This document shows positions 33,382 to 46,434 of a DNA stretch of 64,000 nt, piece after piece (positions within the stretch are counted from its first letter, which is position 1; each line of letters begins with the position of its first letter). Source of the stretch: Parastagonospora avenae f. sp. tritici 18332-5 (taxonomy: Eukaryota; Ascomycota; Dothideomycetes; Pleosporales; Phaeosphaeriaceae); contig JAFJTR010000012.1 in NCBI GenBank assembly GCA_022559985.1, forward strand, positions 310,001-374,000. The letters are read 5' to 3'. The position numbers were made by a program, and so were the translations under genes. The notes under the pieces were generated by a model that saw only the letters and a list, made by a program, of their open reading frames with translations, was not told where the DNA came from and made no database searches.

Positions 33382-34633
33382 GGGAATAGAAGAGAAAGAA
33401 TGTGAGTGTCGGACCAGCTCTCGGTCGCGAGAGTCTTCCCTATCGGTCGAAGGCATTGTCTGCGGTGTGGTGTGAAGGAGGAATTACCCAAAACAGTGGT
33501 ATCGGAATGCACAGTGGGGAGGTCAATTGGGCGCGCAATGCCAATTGTACTGTGGTGTAGAGTATGTGAACGTTGAAGAGCTCTCAGCGGTCCAGCGCGC
33601 CAGGGTATATAATGATTCGTGATATCGTGACTGTGTGGGTGTATGTGACGATGGAAGTGGGAGGTGGTGTGGATGTTTTGTAAGGTTTACAGGGTTTGTT
33701 TGTTTATGGCAGGCACTGGCCGCACCGATGATCTCATTGGCTTGCTGCACGGACGCGACTGCCAGCTCAGCAATCGTCTCCGAGGCAGCAAAGGCGCGCG
33801 ATAAATTATTGCAGCTGCTTCTGCATGTACAGCACAGTCCAAGCAGCTAACGCTTCATTTACTGCTCTTGATTGCTTCCCTAAGCACCGGGTTCAAGTAA
33901 AAAGCGGTGATGGCGGGTACTCTGGCATCGCGTGTCGCGTGCTGCGCAGCCGCTCGGCGCCGTTGCTATGGCAGCCAACACGCTGTAGTATTGGCGAAGA
34001 TACATCAACAGCACACCTCCGCATCGTATTTAAGGTTGCTTTGAAGATGGTTCAAGAGGTTAGACAGGGTCTTGAGTTCTTTTGGGTTCCTTGTGGAATT
34101 GCAGTTCCTCGGGATCTGGACAGTGCTGTGATAATTTCACTATCTCAGGGTCACAATGGGCGAGCTATTGGACCCTCGCCTGGTTCTTTGCAGTGACTGA
34201 CGGAACTGGTGTGCAAAACACCAACCATCAAACTTTAAAGCCACCTGCTGAGCAAACGATTATGTCTTGTGCTGCCTCATGTCCATCATCTCGAGTATCT
34301 TCCAACCAGACTTGTTACCTGCACATGAGCCTACATAGCCACATTTATTGCCAATTAGCTATGTTTACCTGATTTGCGGTGAGACCATGCAAATGTTTCT
34401 ATCCCTCGTGTCTGGCAGTCGCATGAGCAGAGCGTCGAGATGTCTGGTTGCAAGTAGAGCACGTGACTAAGCCGGCGCGGAGGAAAGAATGGCCGTCATG
34501 CCGCCTCTCCACGAGCGTCGCCATCATCAACACCTTGCTGAACCCCTCCCTCCGCACAACCTAAAGCGACAATCACCCAACGAGCCCTCTACACGTGCTC
34601 CTGAAGCTATATACTCGCACAAAATACCCCGCC
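33382..34633. other. Divergent promoter region, coiled-coil gene and RPN6
   Basis: About 1.25 kb separates the two divergent starts. The first bases left of 33460 are probably the 5' UTR exon of the coiled-coil gene. No other gene is supported. Confidence 0.5.
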
Positions 34634-35956
34634 ATGGCTGTCGCAGACACGAGCATGCGGATAGCGGAGGCGCAGAAGCTGGCCAAGTCGGAACCTACAC
34701 AGGCGGAACAGATCTACAAAGAGGTGCTGGCTACAGACCCAGGCTCGAATGAGACTGCCGTCAAGAACTACGAAACTGCGCTCGTTGGCCTCGGAGAGCT
34801 GTATCGCGACCAGAAGCGGGTGGATGCCCTAGCAGAGCTCATCCAGCAGGCGCGATCGGTGCTGTCATCATTTGCGAAAGCGAAGACCTCGAAGCTCGGT
34901 AGGTGATCGTAGAGGCTGCTGTTAGCCAGATGGACCTAACATCAAGCAGTGCGACAGCTTCTTGAGCTCTTCACCGCCATCCCGAACACCACCGACACAC
35001 AAATCGCCGTCACCAAGTCATGTATAGAATGGGCCGTATCAGAGCGGAGAGGTTTCTTGCGGCAAAACCTCGAGACGCGGCTCGTCTCTCTGTACATGGC
35101 GAAGCAGTCGTACTACGAGGCCCTGACTCTCATCAACAGCTTGCTGAAAGAGTTGAAGCGCTTGGACGACAAGCTGGTCCTGGTGGAGGTGCAGCTGCTG
35201 GAGTCAAGAGTCTACCATGCATTGGGCAACATACCAAAGGGACGTGCCGCCCTGACCTCCGCACGAACTTCGGCCGCATCAGTCTATACCCCGCCCTTAC
35301 TCCAAGCCGGCCTGGACATGCAGAGTGGCATGCTACATGCCGAGGATGGCGACTTCAACACAGCCTTCTCGTACTTCATCGAGGCTATGGAGGGCTACCA
35401 TTCGCAGGACGAGGAGCAGAAGGCGACGTCAGCATTGCAATACATGCTCCTTTGCAAGGTCATGCTCAACCTAGGCGATGACGTGTCGTCGCTCATGACC
35501 TCGAAGCACGCAATCAAGTACGCGGGGAAGCGGCTGGAGGCCATGAAGGCTGTAGCGCGAGCACATACGAACCGTAGCCTCGAGGAGTACGAAACAGCCT
35601 TGACCGACTACCGCCAACAGCTTGGTAGCGACCGGTTCATCACAAGCCATCTTCGGCGGCTGTACGACAACATGTTGGAGCAAAACCTTATCAAGGTGAT
35701 CGAGCCCTTCAGCAGAGTGGAGATCGACCATGTGGCTAAGATGGTTGGGTTGGACACGGTCCAGGTCGAGCGCAAGCTGTCACAGATGATCCTCGACAAG
35801 GTCATTATTGGAGTCCTTGACCAGGGTGCCGGTTGCCTGATCGTCTACGACGAGTCCGAGCGTGACCAGGGCTACGATGCAGCACTTGGAACTATCGACA
35901 AGCTGAGCAACGTCGTCGATGTGCTCTATGCCAACCAGGCATCTCTACTTGAGTAG
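34634..35956 (+). CDS. RPN6: 26S proteasome regulatory subunit Rpn6 (PSMD11)
   Basis: A lid subunit that clamps the lid to the base and to the 20S core of the 26S proteasome. Exons 34634-34898 and 34950-35956 encode 423 residues, the usual length. The N-terminal alpha-solenoid opens with AEAQKLAKSEPTQAEQIYKEVL. Conserved mid parts are CIEWAVSERRGFLRQNLETRLVSLYM, YYEALTLINSLLKELKRLDDK and HTNRSLEEYETALTDY. The C-terminal PCI winged helix holds HLRRLYDNMLEQNLIKVIEPFSRVEIDHVA and VERKLSQMILDKVI. The 51-base intron joins SKL to VRQLLELF through a split Val codon. The start was chosen at MAVADTSMRIAEAQ, in a good context (CGCCATGGC). Confidence 0.97.
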
Positions 35957-37949
35957 GCATGAGCCAGTTGCACGAGAGCGAAGCTGTTACATTCATGGTA
36001 CTTTAAGCTTCGTGTAGCACTCTGTACTATAGTAGCATAGATAGCATGGCAAATCCTAGCCAGCTTTATGACAAAACATGATAATTGAGAATAAACGGAA
36101 AGACTGCAATATTGCTTAAGATCCGCTCACTCTGAACAGCAATTAACGTGCTCTGTTGGCCAAGTGCTGACCACGCATATCTAGTCTCGGCCGATTGTGA
36201 CAAGCGTTTGACAATTTCGTCCTTATTGCTTTAACTTAAGTTCGGGGTTCAAAAATACCTGAGCGTGAAGTGCAACGCCGATTGCTCCTTCTTGTCGATG
36301 AATTGGTAAGCGCGCTCGGCCTTGCTGCGTTAGTGCCACATAGAAGTCTCCGAGAAGCAACTTCCATGTCGAAGTCTCTCCACCCACATCACGACATCAC
36401 CGTATATTGCTCAGAGATGTGTCAATTGTTATAGATAAGTATAGGTTTGAGCCTGTTCGAGAGTATACGAGATTCCTCAATCGCCCACCATCTGCAGTGA
36501 CGTTAGGAATGTGGTGCTCGAAGTTGGACGTACCTTTCGCCCCGCATCACCTTGTGCATTGCACCCACAACCACGGATCTTCACCTTGAACACATCTGCA
36601 CGCCTAGATGACTAGCAGGGCAGTGGCTCGGTCTATTGGACCCAAAAGTCACACGCGAGCTAGCCCACGTTTCGGGCGCAGCCAGCTCTCCCGCGTGCTG
36701 CGTAGCCATCGAGTTGGTCGCCATGACGGCCATCTCACGACCGTTTTCTGCAGCTAGTGCCCTTCGGCCCCCGACCAACGAACGATAAAAGCGAGCTTCG
36801 GGCATTACTTTACGCCGCCCATGTTTTACTCCGCTGTCGTTCACAGACCGATCGTCTGGACCTTTGCTCCTCTTGGAGCGGTGCATATAAGCAGTACTAC
36901 AAGGCATTGATGTCGTCCGAAAGGAGTGGGTAGTTGCGAGCAGTCATGCGATATGGAAAGTCAGCACTGATGTCTAGTAATATCACAGCGACGATCACAA
37001 GAATGCTCGACCGAGTGAGGGATAGTACTATACCTCACGTTCTCCACGTCAGTGAATCACGAGACTGTTGACCTGACTTTGTGGACCTGTTCGAATTGTC
37101 AACAAATACGCTCAAGCGGATGATTGCTTAATATCCCCGCGCTTCGGTCCAGCGATATAGTGCAAGTGATATACCACCCGCCTCCTGTCCCGTGTGTCGG
37201 AAAGGGTGGAGTTGGCTCAAAGAGGGGCAAGTACCATCTGTGCCACATGGCTGACGAAGGATCTGCTTGAAGGGTATGATAGGAGGGCTCAGCCAGATAC
37301 TCTTTGTTGTATTACACATTGCAGGTTCTGTCGAAAGACCAGGTGAGTACTGATCAGAACTCCTGTCAGATACATAGATCTGGATCTTTGTCACCACCCA
37401 AGAAAATCCACATGTAAGGATATTAGCGCATCTCTTTACATATCTGACAAACATCCTTCTTGATAGGCTAGTGTGTATCGAAGGGGACGTGTCGGCATTC
37501 TTCACAACGACTTCTTTGCGCCGCGTACCATTGCAGCTCTCGTGTATGTTGGGAGTGGCTGACAGCAAGACTCTCAAGCTGTGATGATTGCGCGAGCAGG
37601 GTTGGAAGAGATCATAGTAGACCCACTTCTATTTGGTTAGGTTCGACCTTCTTTGTCATTGGTAGGCACCTTGTCGACGTGTCAGAATCGACTTGAAGGG
37701 CGTGAGATTCCAGCCTCGCCTTCTGTCCTAGTCCTAGGCTTATCCGAAAGACTGGCCCACGGCGTCGGCATCCAGCCGTCCAAACCTTCGCATCGGGTAA
37801 CCCAAAAATCACGTTACTTGTTCGCTCCGGGCAGTACGCGATATTCACAAATCCACCCTTTCCTCTCTTCGGGATAGCACTCTTTTGGCCATCAGGTCAT
37901 CTCTCCCCAAGTCCGCATCAGACAATATCCACGGCACCAGTTTCGAATC
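35957..37949. other. Intergenic, 2 kb
   Basis: It contains the RPN6 3' UTR and the promoter of the SDR gene. ORFs (for example on the minus strand at 37128-37577) have no recognisable domain, and I see no RNA gene. Confidence 0.5.
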
Positions 37950-39089
37950 ATGGCCAAGATCCGGGTTCTCCTAACGGGTGCGGACGGCTTCATGGGCTCA
38001 CATGTTCTTGCTCAGCTGCTGACCCATGACACTGTCTCCGTTCGCGCCGTAGTCAAGTCTGAAGACACAGCGCATGTGATCCATCAACATCACCAGAACG
38101 ATCGTGCCACTCTGGACTTCTACACAGTCTGCGAGCAAGGAAATCCGGTTCCTGGAATTTTCGACACTGCTCTCCATGACTTTGTCGACCCCTTCGATGC
38201 CGTCGTCCACACTCTGGGAGTCAGCTTTTCCGACGAAGCGGACTGTCTGGCAAAATTTATCAAGACAGAGATCGAATCTATCATTGATTTTCTGAAGTCA
38301 ATTCAGGAGATCTCACGAGCCGTAACCCGTGTTGTGATCTTGGCCTCGCTCATACCCTTTGCGCGGCGGCTGTGCGACTATCACACCGACAGAGCATCCG
38401 GGCGAACAGTAAGCGAACAGTCCAACTACTCGGACAACGATCCAGAATACGTTTTAGCTGCTAGTCAAGCAGGTAGCAACGTCGTCAATGACGCTGTCTT
38501 GGCATGGACCAAACAGTCTGGTGCTCGATTTGATGTTGTCTTAATCGCCGCGCCTTGTCTCCTTGGGCCTGCCGTACAACCGCTGGAAAACTCATCAGAT
38601 CTGACTGACGCAAACCGGCGGATATGGAACATCTGTTGTTCAAATGAGGGCCTCGAACGGGTGCATACATCGATGTATGGGATCGACCAGTTTGCAGATG
38701 TGCGGGTAAGACAGACTTCCAATGGCGATTTCCCAACAGAGCTGACAAGTATACAGGATGTCGCAGATGCTGCTGTACGCGCACTTTTCATCAAAAAGGC
38801 ATCGAACAAGCGCCTCTTCATCTCCGCGGGTGTAATGCCTACCAAGTCTCAATTGGCGCAACTTCTGATCAGCCGCTTCCCTGAACTTCGGGGTCGTATC
38901 AGGAATGATGATTCCCCACCGCGACGTCCTCAACGCGAACCCACGCCCGAATTCCTCGATACATATCTTATATCCGCGATATTGGGAATCGCACAGTTGC
39001 GCTCCGCTGAGATAACGATCCCCGAAACGTTACGGCAAATGCTAGATCTACAGCAACGGAAGGCTTGGAGGAGTGTCACCCAGGGCTAA
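37950..39089 (+). CDS. Extended SDR / NAD-dependent epimerase-reductase-like protein
   Basis: A Rossmann-fold protein related to flavonoid or cinnamoyl-CoA type reductases and aldehyde reductases. The nucleotide-binding loop is LLTGADGFMGSHV (TGxxGFxG). A likely 51-base intron at 38706-38756 (donor GTAAGA, acceptor ATACAG) joins FADVR to DVADAAVRAL and recreates the VRDVADA motif of the family, giving 362 residues. Because 51 is a multiple of three and has no stop, the frame also stays open if the intron is retained. The usual catalytic YxxxK is not seen: the matching part reads EYVLAASQAGSNVVNDAV, so the Lys is missing and the Tyr position is unclear. The Ser region (VVILASLIPFA) is kept. 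It may be an unusual reductase or a pseudoenzyme; the substrate is unknown. Confidence 0.8.
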   Translation: MAKIRVLLTGADGFMGSHVLAQLLTHDTVSVRAVVKSEDTAHVIHQHHQNDRATLDFYTVCEQGNPVPGIFDTALHDFVDPFDAVVHTLGVSFSDEADCLAKFIKTEIESIIDFLKSIQEISRAVTRVVILASLIPFARRLCDYHTDRASGRTVSEQSNYSDNDPEYVLAASQAGSNVVNDAVLAWTKQSGARFDVVLIAAPCLLGPAVQPLENSSDLTDANRRIWNICCSNEGLERVHTSMYGIDQFADVRVRQTSNGDFPTELTSIQDVADAAVRALFIKKASNKRLFISAGVMPTKSQLAQLLISRFPELRGRIRNDDSPPRRPQREPTPEFLDTYLISAILGIAQLRSAEITIPETLRQMLDLQQRKAWRSVTQG

Positions 39090-40819
39090 TTCATTAGACG
39101 TCAACTCGAATCTATTGGTCTTCAGTACAAGGGATAGCTGGATGGTGGTGTGGAACCTGATACCCACAGAGCTCAAGAGTGCCCTCTGTAGCAGCCTATG
39201 GATCATGGCCATCTATTTCTCTTCACTTCCATCTCTCACCCACCACAGCATGAGCTATTCGACCAGAATTTTCCACGACATTCGTGCTCCCTCTGCACAA
39301 TCCCCTACAACTGCGATGTGCTAAAAAGGGATGTCGAGCTTTTGTTGCAGATCACCACGTTCATACCACAATGCCGGCTATATACACGCGATTCCAACCT
39401 CTGTGAGCTTTACTCCGCTCTGAGGAGCCTTCTGCGTTAATTCCGGAGATGTGGCCCGTTTGGGCAGGTAAAAAATTTCGAAGGTAACATTGGTGACACT
39501 CTACCATATGTCTCAGACGACCAGCCCTTCTGTACACGCTTTGCGATTGATTGGGCTTTACAAAGTTATTTTCCGCGTATTTATAACTCAGTCTGGTAGC
39601 ATTTCCAACTTTCCTCTGCGGTTTGAGCTCTTGTAGTCTCGCCCAAATGTCATACTACTCATCATGATGCAAATTTGAATCAAATCTTGATACACATCAC
39701 TAATCACATCATGATCTATACATTGTGACACGACTACACACTCTTGCGCCTTGCGTACACAGTGCATCCACCCATGGGCAACAGCGCAATCCTCAAACAG
39801 CTTTCGATTTACACACCAAACTATCAAGACCCCTACAGCGCTTTCTCCCCAGAAGCTACTCGGCATTCCTTTTCCAAGTTACCGCAAGCGAAAGCTCACA
39901 AGCTTTCCGACTGGACTTTGCTCAACGGTACCATGCAGACGCCACGACGGACTTCGTCACCCAGTCACGGCCACGCTGATCAGGCCTCATCCTCCACCAA
40001 TTTCTGGACGCTCGAAACCCAACACCGGCAGACATGCTACTATCCAGACACACGCGCATCATTCATGTAAACTGAACTTAGAGAACCGTCCTCAGAATCC
40101 GGCACACGGACGGAAGGTACTCATACGGACGGACACGCGACACACGCCGGCTACACGCCCTAAGTACGTGAGGCCATGCAGCCTAACATGCGGATACTGG
40201 GGTTAGGCGCGCAGCATTACGCCCTGCACGATTCACCTTATGCGCTGATCATCGTTGTCCACCAACATCTAGGCAAGTTAGTCATCCAAGTCAACCCCAA
40301 CTGTTAGGCCAACACTCTCGCACGCCATTCATCTTCCGTGCGCGCAAACACTCTCACTGCCCCGATGGACGCGAAGACGTCATAGTGCAAACGGCTGGCC
40401 TGATCCCACAAGTGCGAGACAAAGCTACGACGTATCTTTGTGGCCTGAAGCATGGCGTATTTTGGGAAACGCCAGCTGACGGTGGCTTACATGTGGTGTT
40501 GGGGGTGTTGGGGTGCAGGGATGTTGGTGTTAGGTCGGTGGTGAGAGGGGATCATCGGTGAAAGTGCGCGGGACGGGACGGAGTTTGATATCGATTGCAT
40601 TCCCGGGAGTAACGATTCCTCAGCCCCGTCAATTCACAAAGGGTTAGTCAAAATCGATCCAAGCTATGCATACTCACTACGACTTTCACGATAGCAGCAA
40701 CACGTATCATGTGAACTAAGACTTTTCGCATTCATCTCAAAGAAAATAACCTCGTAGCGTCAGAAAACGCCGTTGCCCAAAAGCTACCCATGTCCAAAAC
40801 GCCTGATTATGCCATGTAA
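39090..40819. other. Intergenic, convergent with RPA190
   Basis: The SDR and RPA190 genes converge here across 1.7 kb. A 98-codon ATG ORF at 39774-40070 has no domain or signal peptide. No gene is supported with confidence. Confidence 0.5.
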
Positions 40820-43800
40820 CTATTCCGCATCCTCCATGTCGACATCATCTTCCACGCCGTCCATCACATCGTTCATCTCATCGGCTTCCAACTTCAGCGG
40901 ATCGATGACATTTACTGGCGCCAGCACGTCGAAAGCGCCGGTACCCAACTTGCCCAATCTACCCACTACGATTCGCGCACTGGGATTCGATAGATCGTCC
41001 CAGTCCCGCTCGAGCACCGCGTCCTTCAAGAAGCCCACCGTAGTTTCGAAGCTCATCTTCGAGAAGGGAGAAACGTTGGTCTTGAGACCGATACGGTTGA
41101 AAGGCGTGAAGCCTCCGCCCTTGGTCATCGTGTCGGCGATCAAGTTGAGATGGCGCAAGTCAACGCTGATACCGTGACCCGAGAAGACGGCGTGCATTTC
41201 CCTAACGATAGTTGCGCGACACGCTTCCACGCCGTACAATTGCAGCATGCCGACGATGTCGTTGGTGAAGATGCGGTTGACGTCGATGATGTGGCTGTAC
41301 TCGCGCATGGCGAGGAGGTTGGAGCCTGCGGTGATGATGGCGGCTTCCTCGCCTTTGGCTGCTGCTGTGTACATTGCTGATGTGATACCCGGGATGACGT
41401 GAATGGTGGCAAAAGACGCGGCGGCCTCGACGTGGTTGAGCATGAGCAGTTTCGCTGCTGAAGAGCTGAACTCGAATGTGATTTCGCAGAATGCGCCCTT
41501 CTTGTCGTCAAAGACGAAGTCGGAGACGTCGCCATTCTTATTGGTAATGCGGTCCTTGCGGATGTCGGAGGCTTCGTCGGTGGGAACGAGGAGGTGCTCG
41601 TCATCATCGTCGTCAGAATCTGGTTCAGGCGTGGAATTGCGGGACGGTTTGGGAGAGCCGCCATACGTTTCGTCGTCCGATGAGGCATCAACGCGGTCGA
41701 GGGCATCGTTGATGGCTTGCTCCTCCTCCTCAGGATCCTCGTAGCCTACACTGTCTTCACGACGACCGCGCTGCTTGGTGTGTGTTACGTCGCCCTCGCC
41801 CTCACCATCGTCGCTGTCGTCGTCCTCAGGACCACCCTCTTTGTCGGCGGCGGCTGCATCATCGACTTCCTGGGCGGTCTGCTGCTCAATATTACCGTTG
41901 GTTTGACCAATGTTCGGCACAGAGCCCGAGGCATGAGCAGTCGAAAGCGATTTGTTCTCGCCCTTCTTCTTGAGGTCGGCCCGGATGGCCTTCTGCAGAC
42001 GCGGACAAAACTTTTGCTCGATCGATTCTGCCACATCGCGAACCTTGATGGCGTACTCTTGGGTGTACTCCTTGGCTGGGTAGAAGTCTAATCGGACCTT
42101 GTAGATTCTGGCCTGACTGTACTGGGTGCCTTGGCCAGTCGACTCAGTCACGGTCACCTTGTCCAGCACATCCGCAAGTGGCAGTCTGGTAATACTCTTG
42201 GCGAATTTCTTATTGTCCTCTTCTGAGAGCTCTTTGTGTGGGTAGAGCTGCATACCAGGTGTCGAGATCTTTGCACTGGCTGTCATAACAATTTCTCGAA
42301 GACGCGGGATACCAAGCGTAACATTCTTTGCGGCGTGACCAGCCAAATGGAAAGTGTTCAACGTCATTTGTGTCGAAGGTTCGCCGATAGACTGTCCGGC
42401 AACGACGCCGACGGCCTCACCAGGCTCCACCAAAGATCGGAGGTATTTGAGGTCAAGCATTTGCTCGAAACTCTTCTTGAGAATTTCGCCCTCAGGATCC
42501 TTCTTCTTGTGCTTCAAAAGCTTGTCCGGGTTCTTCTCAGTATACTCCCTCTTCGCCTGGTAGAACTTCTCCGATGTGCTGCCGCTGTGTCGAGATGGTT
42601 CGTAGATTGCAAGGGCGGGATCCATTGATGTAATGTCACCCTTTCGAGCCTTCTTCGAAGCCTTCTTGTTGTGGTCGGTAGCCTCAGGGCTCCAGACACG
42701 CCCGAACGCTGCTTGCGTCTGCAATGTCTGAGCCAGAGATAAGAAGTTCTCTGCCTGGAACTTGAAGTCGTTGAGGTATTTCTGCTTCGTGATATCGAGA
42801 CCGTCTTCACCGTAAAGGAACTGGACCATGCTTCCGTCTGAGTCGCGCACCGAGGTATCGTATTCGACGTGTAGGCCCTCCATGCCCTTGATGATACATC
42901 GCTGCAGGTATCCAGAGCGCGATGTCTTGACAGCAGTATCAATGAGACCTTCACGACCAGCCATCATATGGAAGTAGTACTCCTGCGGCCGAATTCCAGT
43001 CAAGAAGCGGTTGACAATGTATCCTCCAGCTCGTACGCTGGTTTCGAACGGCTTGAAGCATGGCAGGGTCTTGCCACTGACCATGACTGGGACACGTCGA
43101 CCTTCAAGAACCTGCTGACCAAGGTTACATGAGATCTGGTTGGCGTTGACCAAACTACCCTTGGCGCCGGAGCCCGTCATGGCCTGCATTTGATTCTTCG
43201 GGAAAGGCTTAATTAGTTGTCCTGGAAGACAGGCTGTAGTGACTGCTGCAGAGATCTGACTGTTGGCGGTGGTAGTGAGCATGTCAAGACCGCGTTGTTT
43301 TTCATCGTCGCGCAGAACATCCTCCATTCGTCGCCTAAGCTCAGGATTCATAGGGTCAATCTTGCTCGCGTCCAGAGTCACATACTCCGTCGCCACTCTG
43401 AATCCGGATGTCTGTGCCTTGCTTAACTCTTCAATGCGGGCCCTGTCGCCCTCCTCCGTGAGAATTAGATCTTCCACGCCACAAGAAAATGCCCGCATGT
43501 GGAGCAGCTTCGTGAGTAGTCGACCGATGATACTGAGGACTCGACCGGCTATTGTCTCGCCATACGCTTCATAGACACCGTTGATGAAACCACCTCCTGC
43601 AGGTCCGATTTGGCTCTTGTCCATGATGCCGGAAATGAGGTGACCGTCTTTGATGATAACGATGCTTTCTTCACGATGTACGCCCCATAGCTTGCCGTCG
43701 GTGGTCGATTTAGACGTCATTGTCAAGTCTTGGTATTCCGCAGGTTTGACGTTCTTTAGCACAGTGGTGAAGATCTGTTTTCCAGTCCATAGGGGCACAG

Positions 43801-46044
43801 GCTTCCAGATGGCAGGGTCCACGGTCTCGAGTCGTCCAGATGTCGTGTGACCATCCTCAGGCCGTAAGCACGAGTACAACAATTGGTGGTACTCCTCGCG
43901 TGTGAAAAATGTATCTTTGTTCGTGATCCAGACTCCCATGGAGATATGGTCTTGAATCAATCCACGCAAAGGCTTGCCTGCAGTCGCAGAGAGATATTGG
44001 TGATCCGTGTCCGCGACGGTCATGGCTTCAGCGCGAGCAAGCTCGTTCTGTGGGAAATGCATATTCATCTCGTCGCCGTCGAAATCAGCGTTGTAGGTGT
44101 TGCAGTTGGCGTAGTGCATGCGAATGGTTTTCTCGCCTGGAAGTACGCGCGCTCTGTGCGCCATCATGGACGGCTTGTGTAATGTTGGTTGACGATTCAT
44201 GATGACCACGTCGCCGTTGTTCAAATGACGATGCACTTTCTTGTTCTTTGATCCATTTCCGTACGAATTTGAAGGCGCGAGTAGCTGATTTGCAAGAGCC
44301 AGTCGTTCCTCGTAGTTCTTCTTACGCAACGCGATGACTTGACCGGACTCGTTTTCAATTGCGACGGCACCGGGCCATTTATCGGGACCATTAAGCACAG
44401 CTTCTTTCAAGTCGTAGAAGTTGTGATTGGTGACAGGTTCGGGGTATGTCAATTTTATTGCGAAGACAGGCGGAACTCCGATTTCGTTGGTTTCGATGTT
44501 GGGATCTGGCGAAATAACACTGCGAGCAGCGAAGTTGACACGCTTGCCCATCATGTTCTTTCGGAACAACCCCTCCTTCTTTTCGAGAACTTGTTTAATG
44601 CCATCGGCGTTCGTCATGGCGGCACGGCCCTGTGTAGGATTTGCGTCTCTGTCGATGAGCGCATTGACTGCGCCTTGTAGGTTCACCCATTGCGTTTGCA
44701 AGTCGTCGAAATTGCGTCGTCGGTACCCGGCTTCGTTCTCCTGGCCCTTCATCTCATTGCTGATTTGTCGCATCGCGTCGCAAGCATTGAGAATGCCTTT
44801 GTAGAGACTGTTCTTCGGCGATTCGGCAATCGAATCTCCGGTCTTGTCCTCCAGTCTGTATCTGTTCGGTGGCACGACAACCGCTTCTGTGAAGAACATA
44901 TCTGCGGTCACGCTGACCAGTGATTTCGATGCATATGGACTGTATAACAGTCGCATCATATCCGCTTCCTGCTCGAATAGCAAGATCATGGCCGCCCTGA
45001 CTTCTGCCGCGGTCATGTACTCCTGGGGAACGTCTGCCGGATCGACTGCTGTTTTTGACTTGTTGCCAGTGCGCGCCTCGGTAGCTACTAGGGAATCATC
45101 GGCCATGTCATCCAAATCGATGCCCTCATCCTCCTCAGACGCGGGGTCAAGATCAGCCACGCCTTCGTCAGCGTGCACTGGTTGCTTCCTTGCCTTGGCT
45201 TCCCGTCTCGCAAGAATATCAAGAGGATTTGACATGCGCTTCTCCGCCTGTGCCATCACCGTCCTCTCCTTGGCACTGAGATTCTTCCTGAAAATCTTGA
45301 TACCGCGATCTTTTCGGTAGGTAGGGTTTATGCCCTGGCAGTTCTTGCACTTCTTGCCGTAGCCGACCTGTGCGTAAAACTCCTTCAGGACTTGTCGTCG
45401 CGCATCGGAGATGGCGTCGTTCTTCTCCTTGATTGACCGCACGTCGCGACTCGTGATGCCGGCTTTCTTCATGCATTTCTTGACATAGTTATTCTGCTGC
45501 GACACGATGTCGTCATTCTCATCTTCCGAGTCCGACTCCTGCGCGGTGCGCTTCGCCTTTCCCTTGCTAGCGTTGATGTGCTCGTGCAGGTCGTTCGCTT
45601 CCTGCACAAGTCCACATCGTATTAACCGCAGTCTTGAGACGAATTCGTTGACGGTGACACGGGCCAGCTTGAGCTGGTGGCAGTAGACGCACTTACCCCG
45701 CAGCAGTCGCAGAAGCTGGTCGAGGAAGGTGAGGTTGTATACGGGCACGGGAAGCTCGATATGACCGCAATGGCCCGGGCAGCCCATGAAGGTTGTGAGA
45801 CCGCATGTTGAGCAGCTATAATCTTTCTTAGTAATTAATCACATGACTTTGGTCAGTCTTACGGATTGTCAAGGAAGGCGCCTAGCGCAGCATCGTGTAG
45901 ACCGCCAGCGACGGGGTGCAGCAATGAATCGAATGTAGTCGGGTTGGTGATGCGCTTCACTGAGAGGGTGCGAACATCTTGTGTAGAGAGGAAACCGAAC
46001 TCGACGCTCTGAATAGCAGAGGAAGTCGGCTGGTGGGTGTTCAT
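40820..46044 (-). CDS. RPA190: RNA polymerase I largest subunit A190
   Basis: The catalytic subunit that makes 35S pre-rRNA in the nucleolus. Exons 46044-45863 and 45815-40820 give 1725 residues, with a 47-base intron inside the N-terminal zinc site, joining FLDNP to CSTCGLTTF. Zinc ligands follow in GCPGHCGH, KCVYCHQ and KKCKNCQ. The active-site loop is NADFDGDEMNMHFPQ, with three Asp for magnesium. The trigger-loop/bridge region contains GVVAGQSIGEPSTQMTLNTFHLAGH. Two acidic insertions lie near the C terminus (EDDDSDDGEGEGD and EPDSDDDDDEHLL), as is usual for A190 homologues, and the protein ends in an acidic tail. The start MNTHQPTSSAIQSVEFGFLS fits the family, where a short leader precedes the clamp. 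PRP3 is transcribed divergently. Confidence 0.97.
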
Positions 46045-46434
46045 ATTGGCGACAGTTCTGCGGCGTATATGCGCCGGCTGTCTGTTGTGTGCGTTGCGCG
46101 CAAAGGCATTCAGTATGCAGCAATGCAGGCGTTTGAAGCTCGAACTTTTTTGGCGTATGGAAAAGTTCGGCGGGGATTTTAGCGTGCCAAGCCAGAGCTG
46201 CAGCCTTCTACCGTTGCGCGCGTCACTCCTTGACCTCGACCACATCACCCACATCGCCTCTTTCACTCCTTACCCCGCCGACATCACGGGGTGCGCTTTC
46301 AGTATTGAACACTGTACGAAACCACATTACACGGACTGCTTTGATTTCAAATTGCGCCGGCGTCTGCGACACCCCCAAACCCCCGCGCCAACTCCGCACC
46401 CTACTGTCAATATCACTACAATATAAACATCATC
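46045..46434. promoter_or_regulatory. Divergent promoter, RPA190 and PRP3
   Basis: 390 bases separate the RPA190 and PRP3 start codons. No TATA box is clear, which is normal for housekeeping genes. An ORF crossing it upstream of RPA190 lacks family sequence before the ATG at 46044. Confidence 0.5.

Noticed and set aside
27448..33400. Long plus-strand ORFs opposite the giant coiled-coil gene
   Set aside because: They are antisense shadows of strongly biased coding sequence and lack recognisable domains.
39198..39440. ORF just after the SDR gene, with some protein-like composition
   Set aside because: No homology is recognisable, it has no clear start, and it lies in the probable SDR 3' UTR.
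39774..40070. 98-codon ORF between the SDR and RPA190 genes
   Set aside because: It has no domain, no signal peptide and no visible promoter. Other frames here are equally open.
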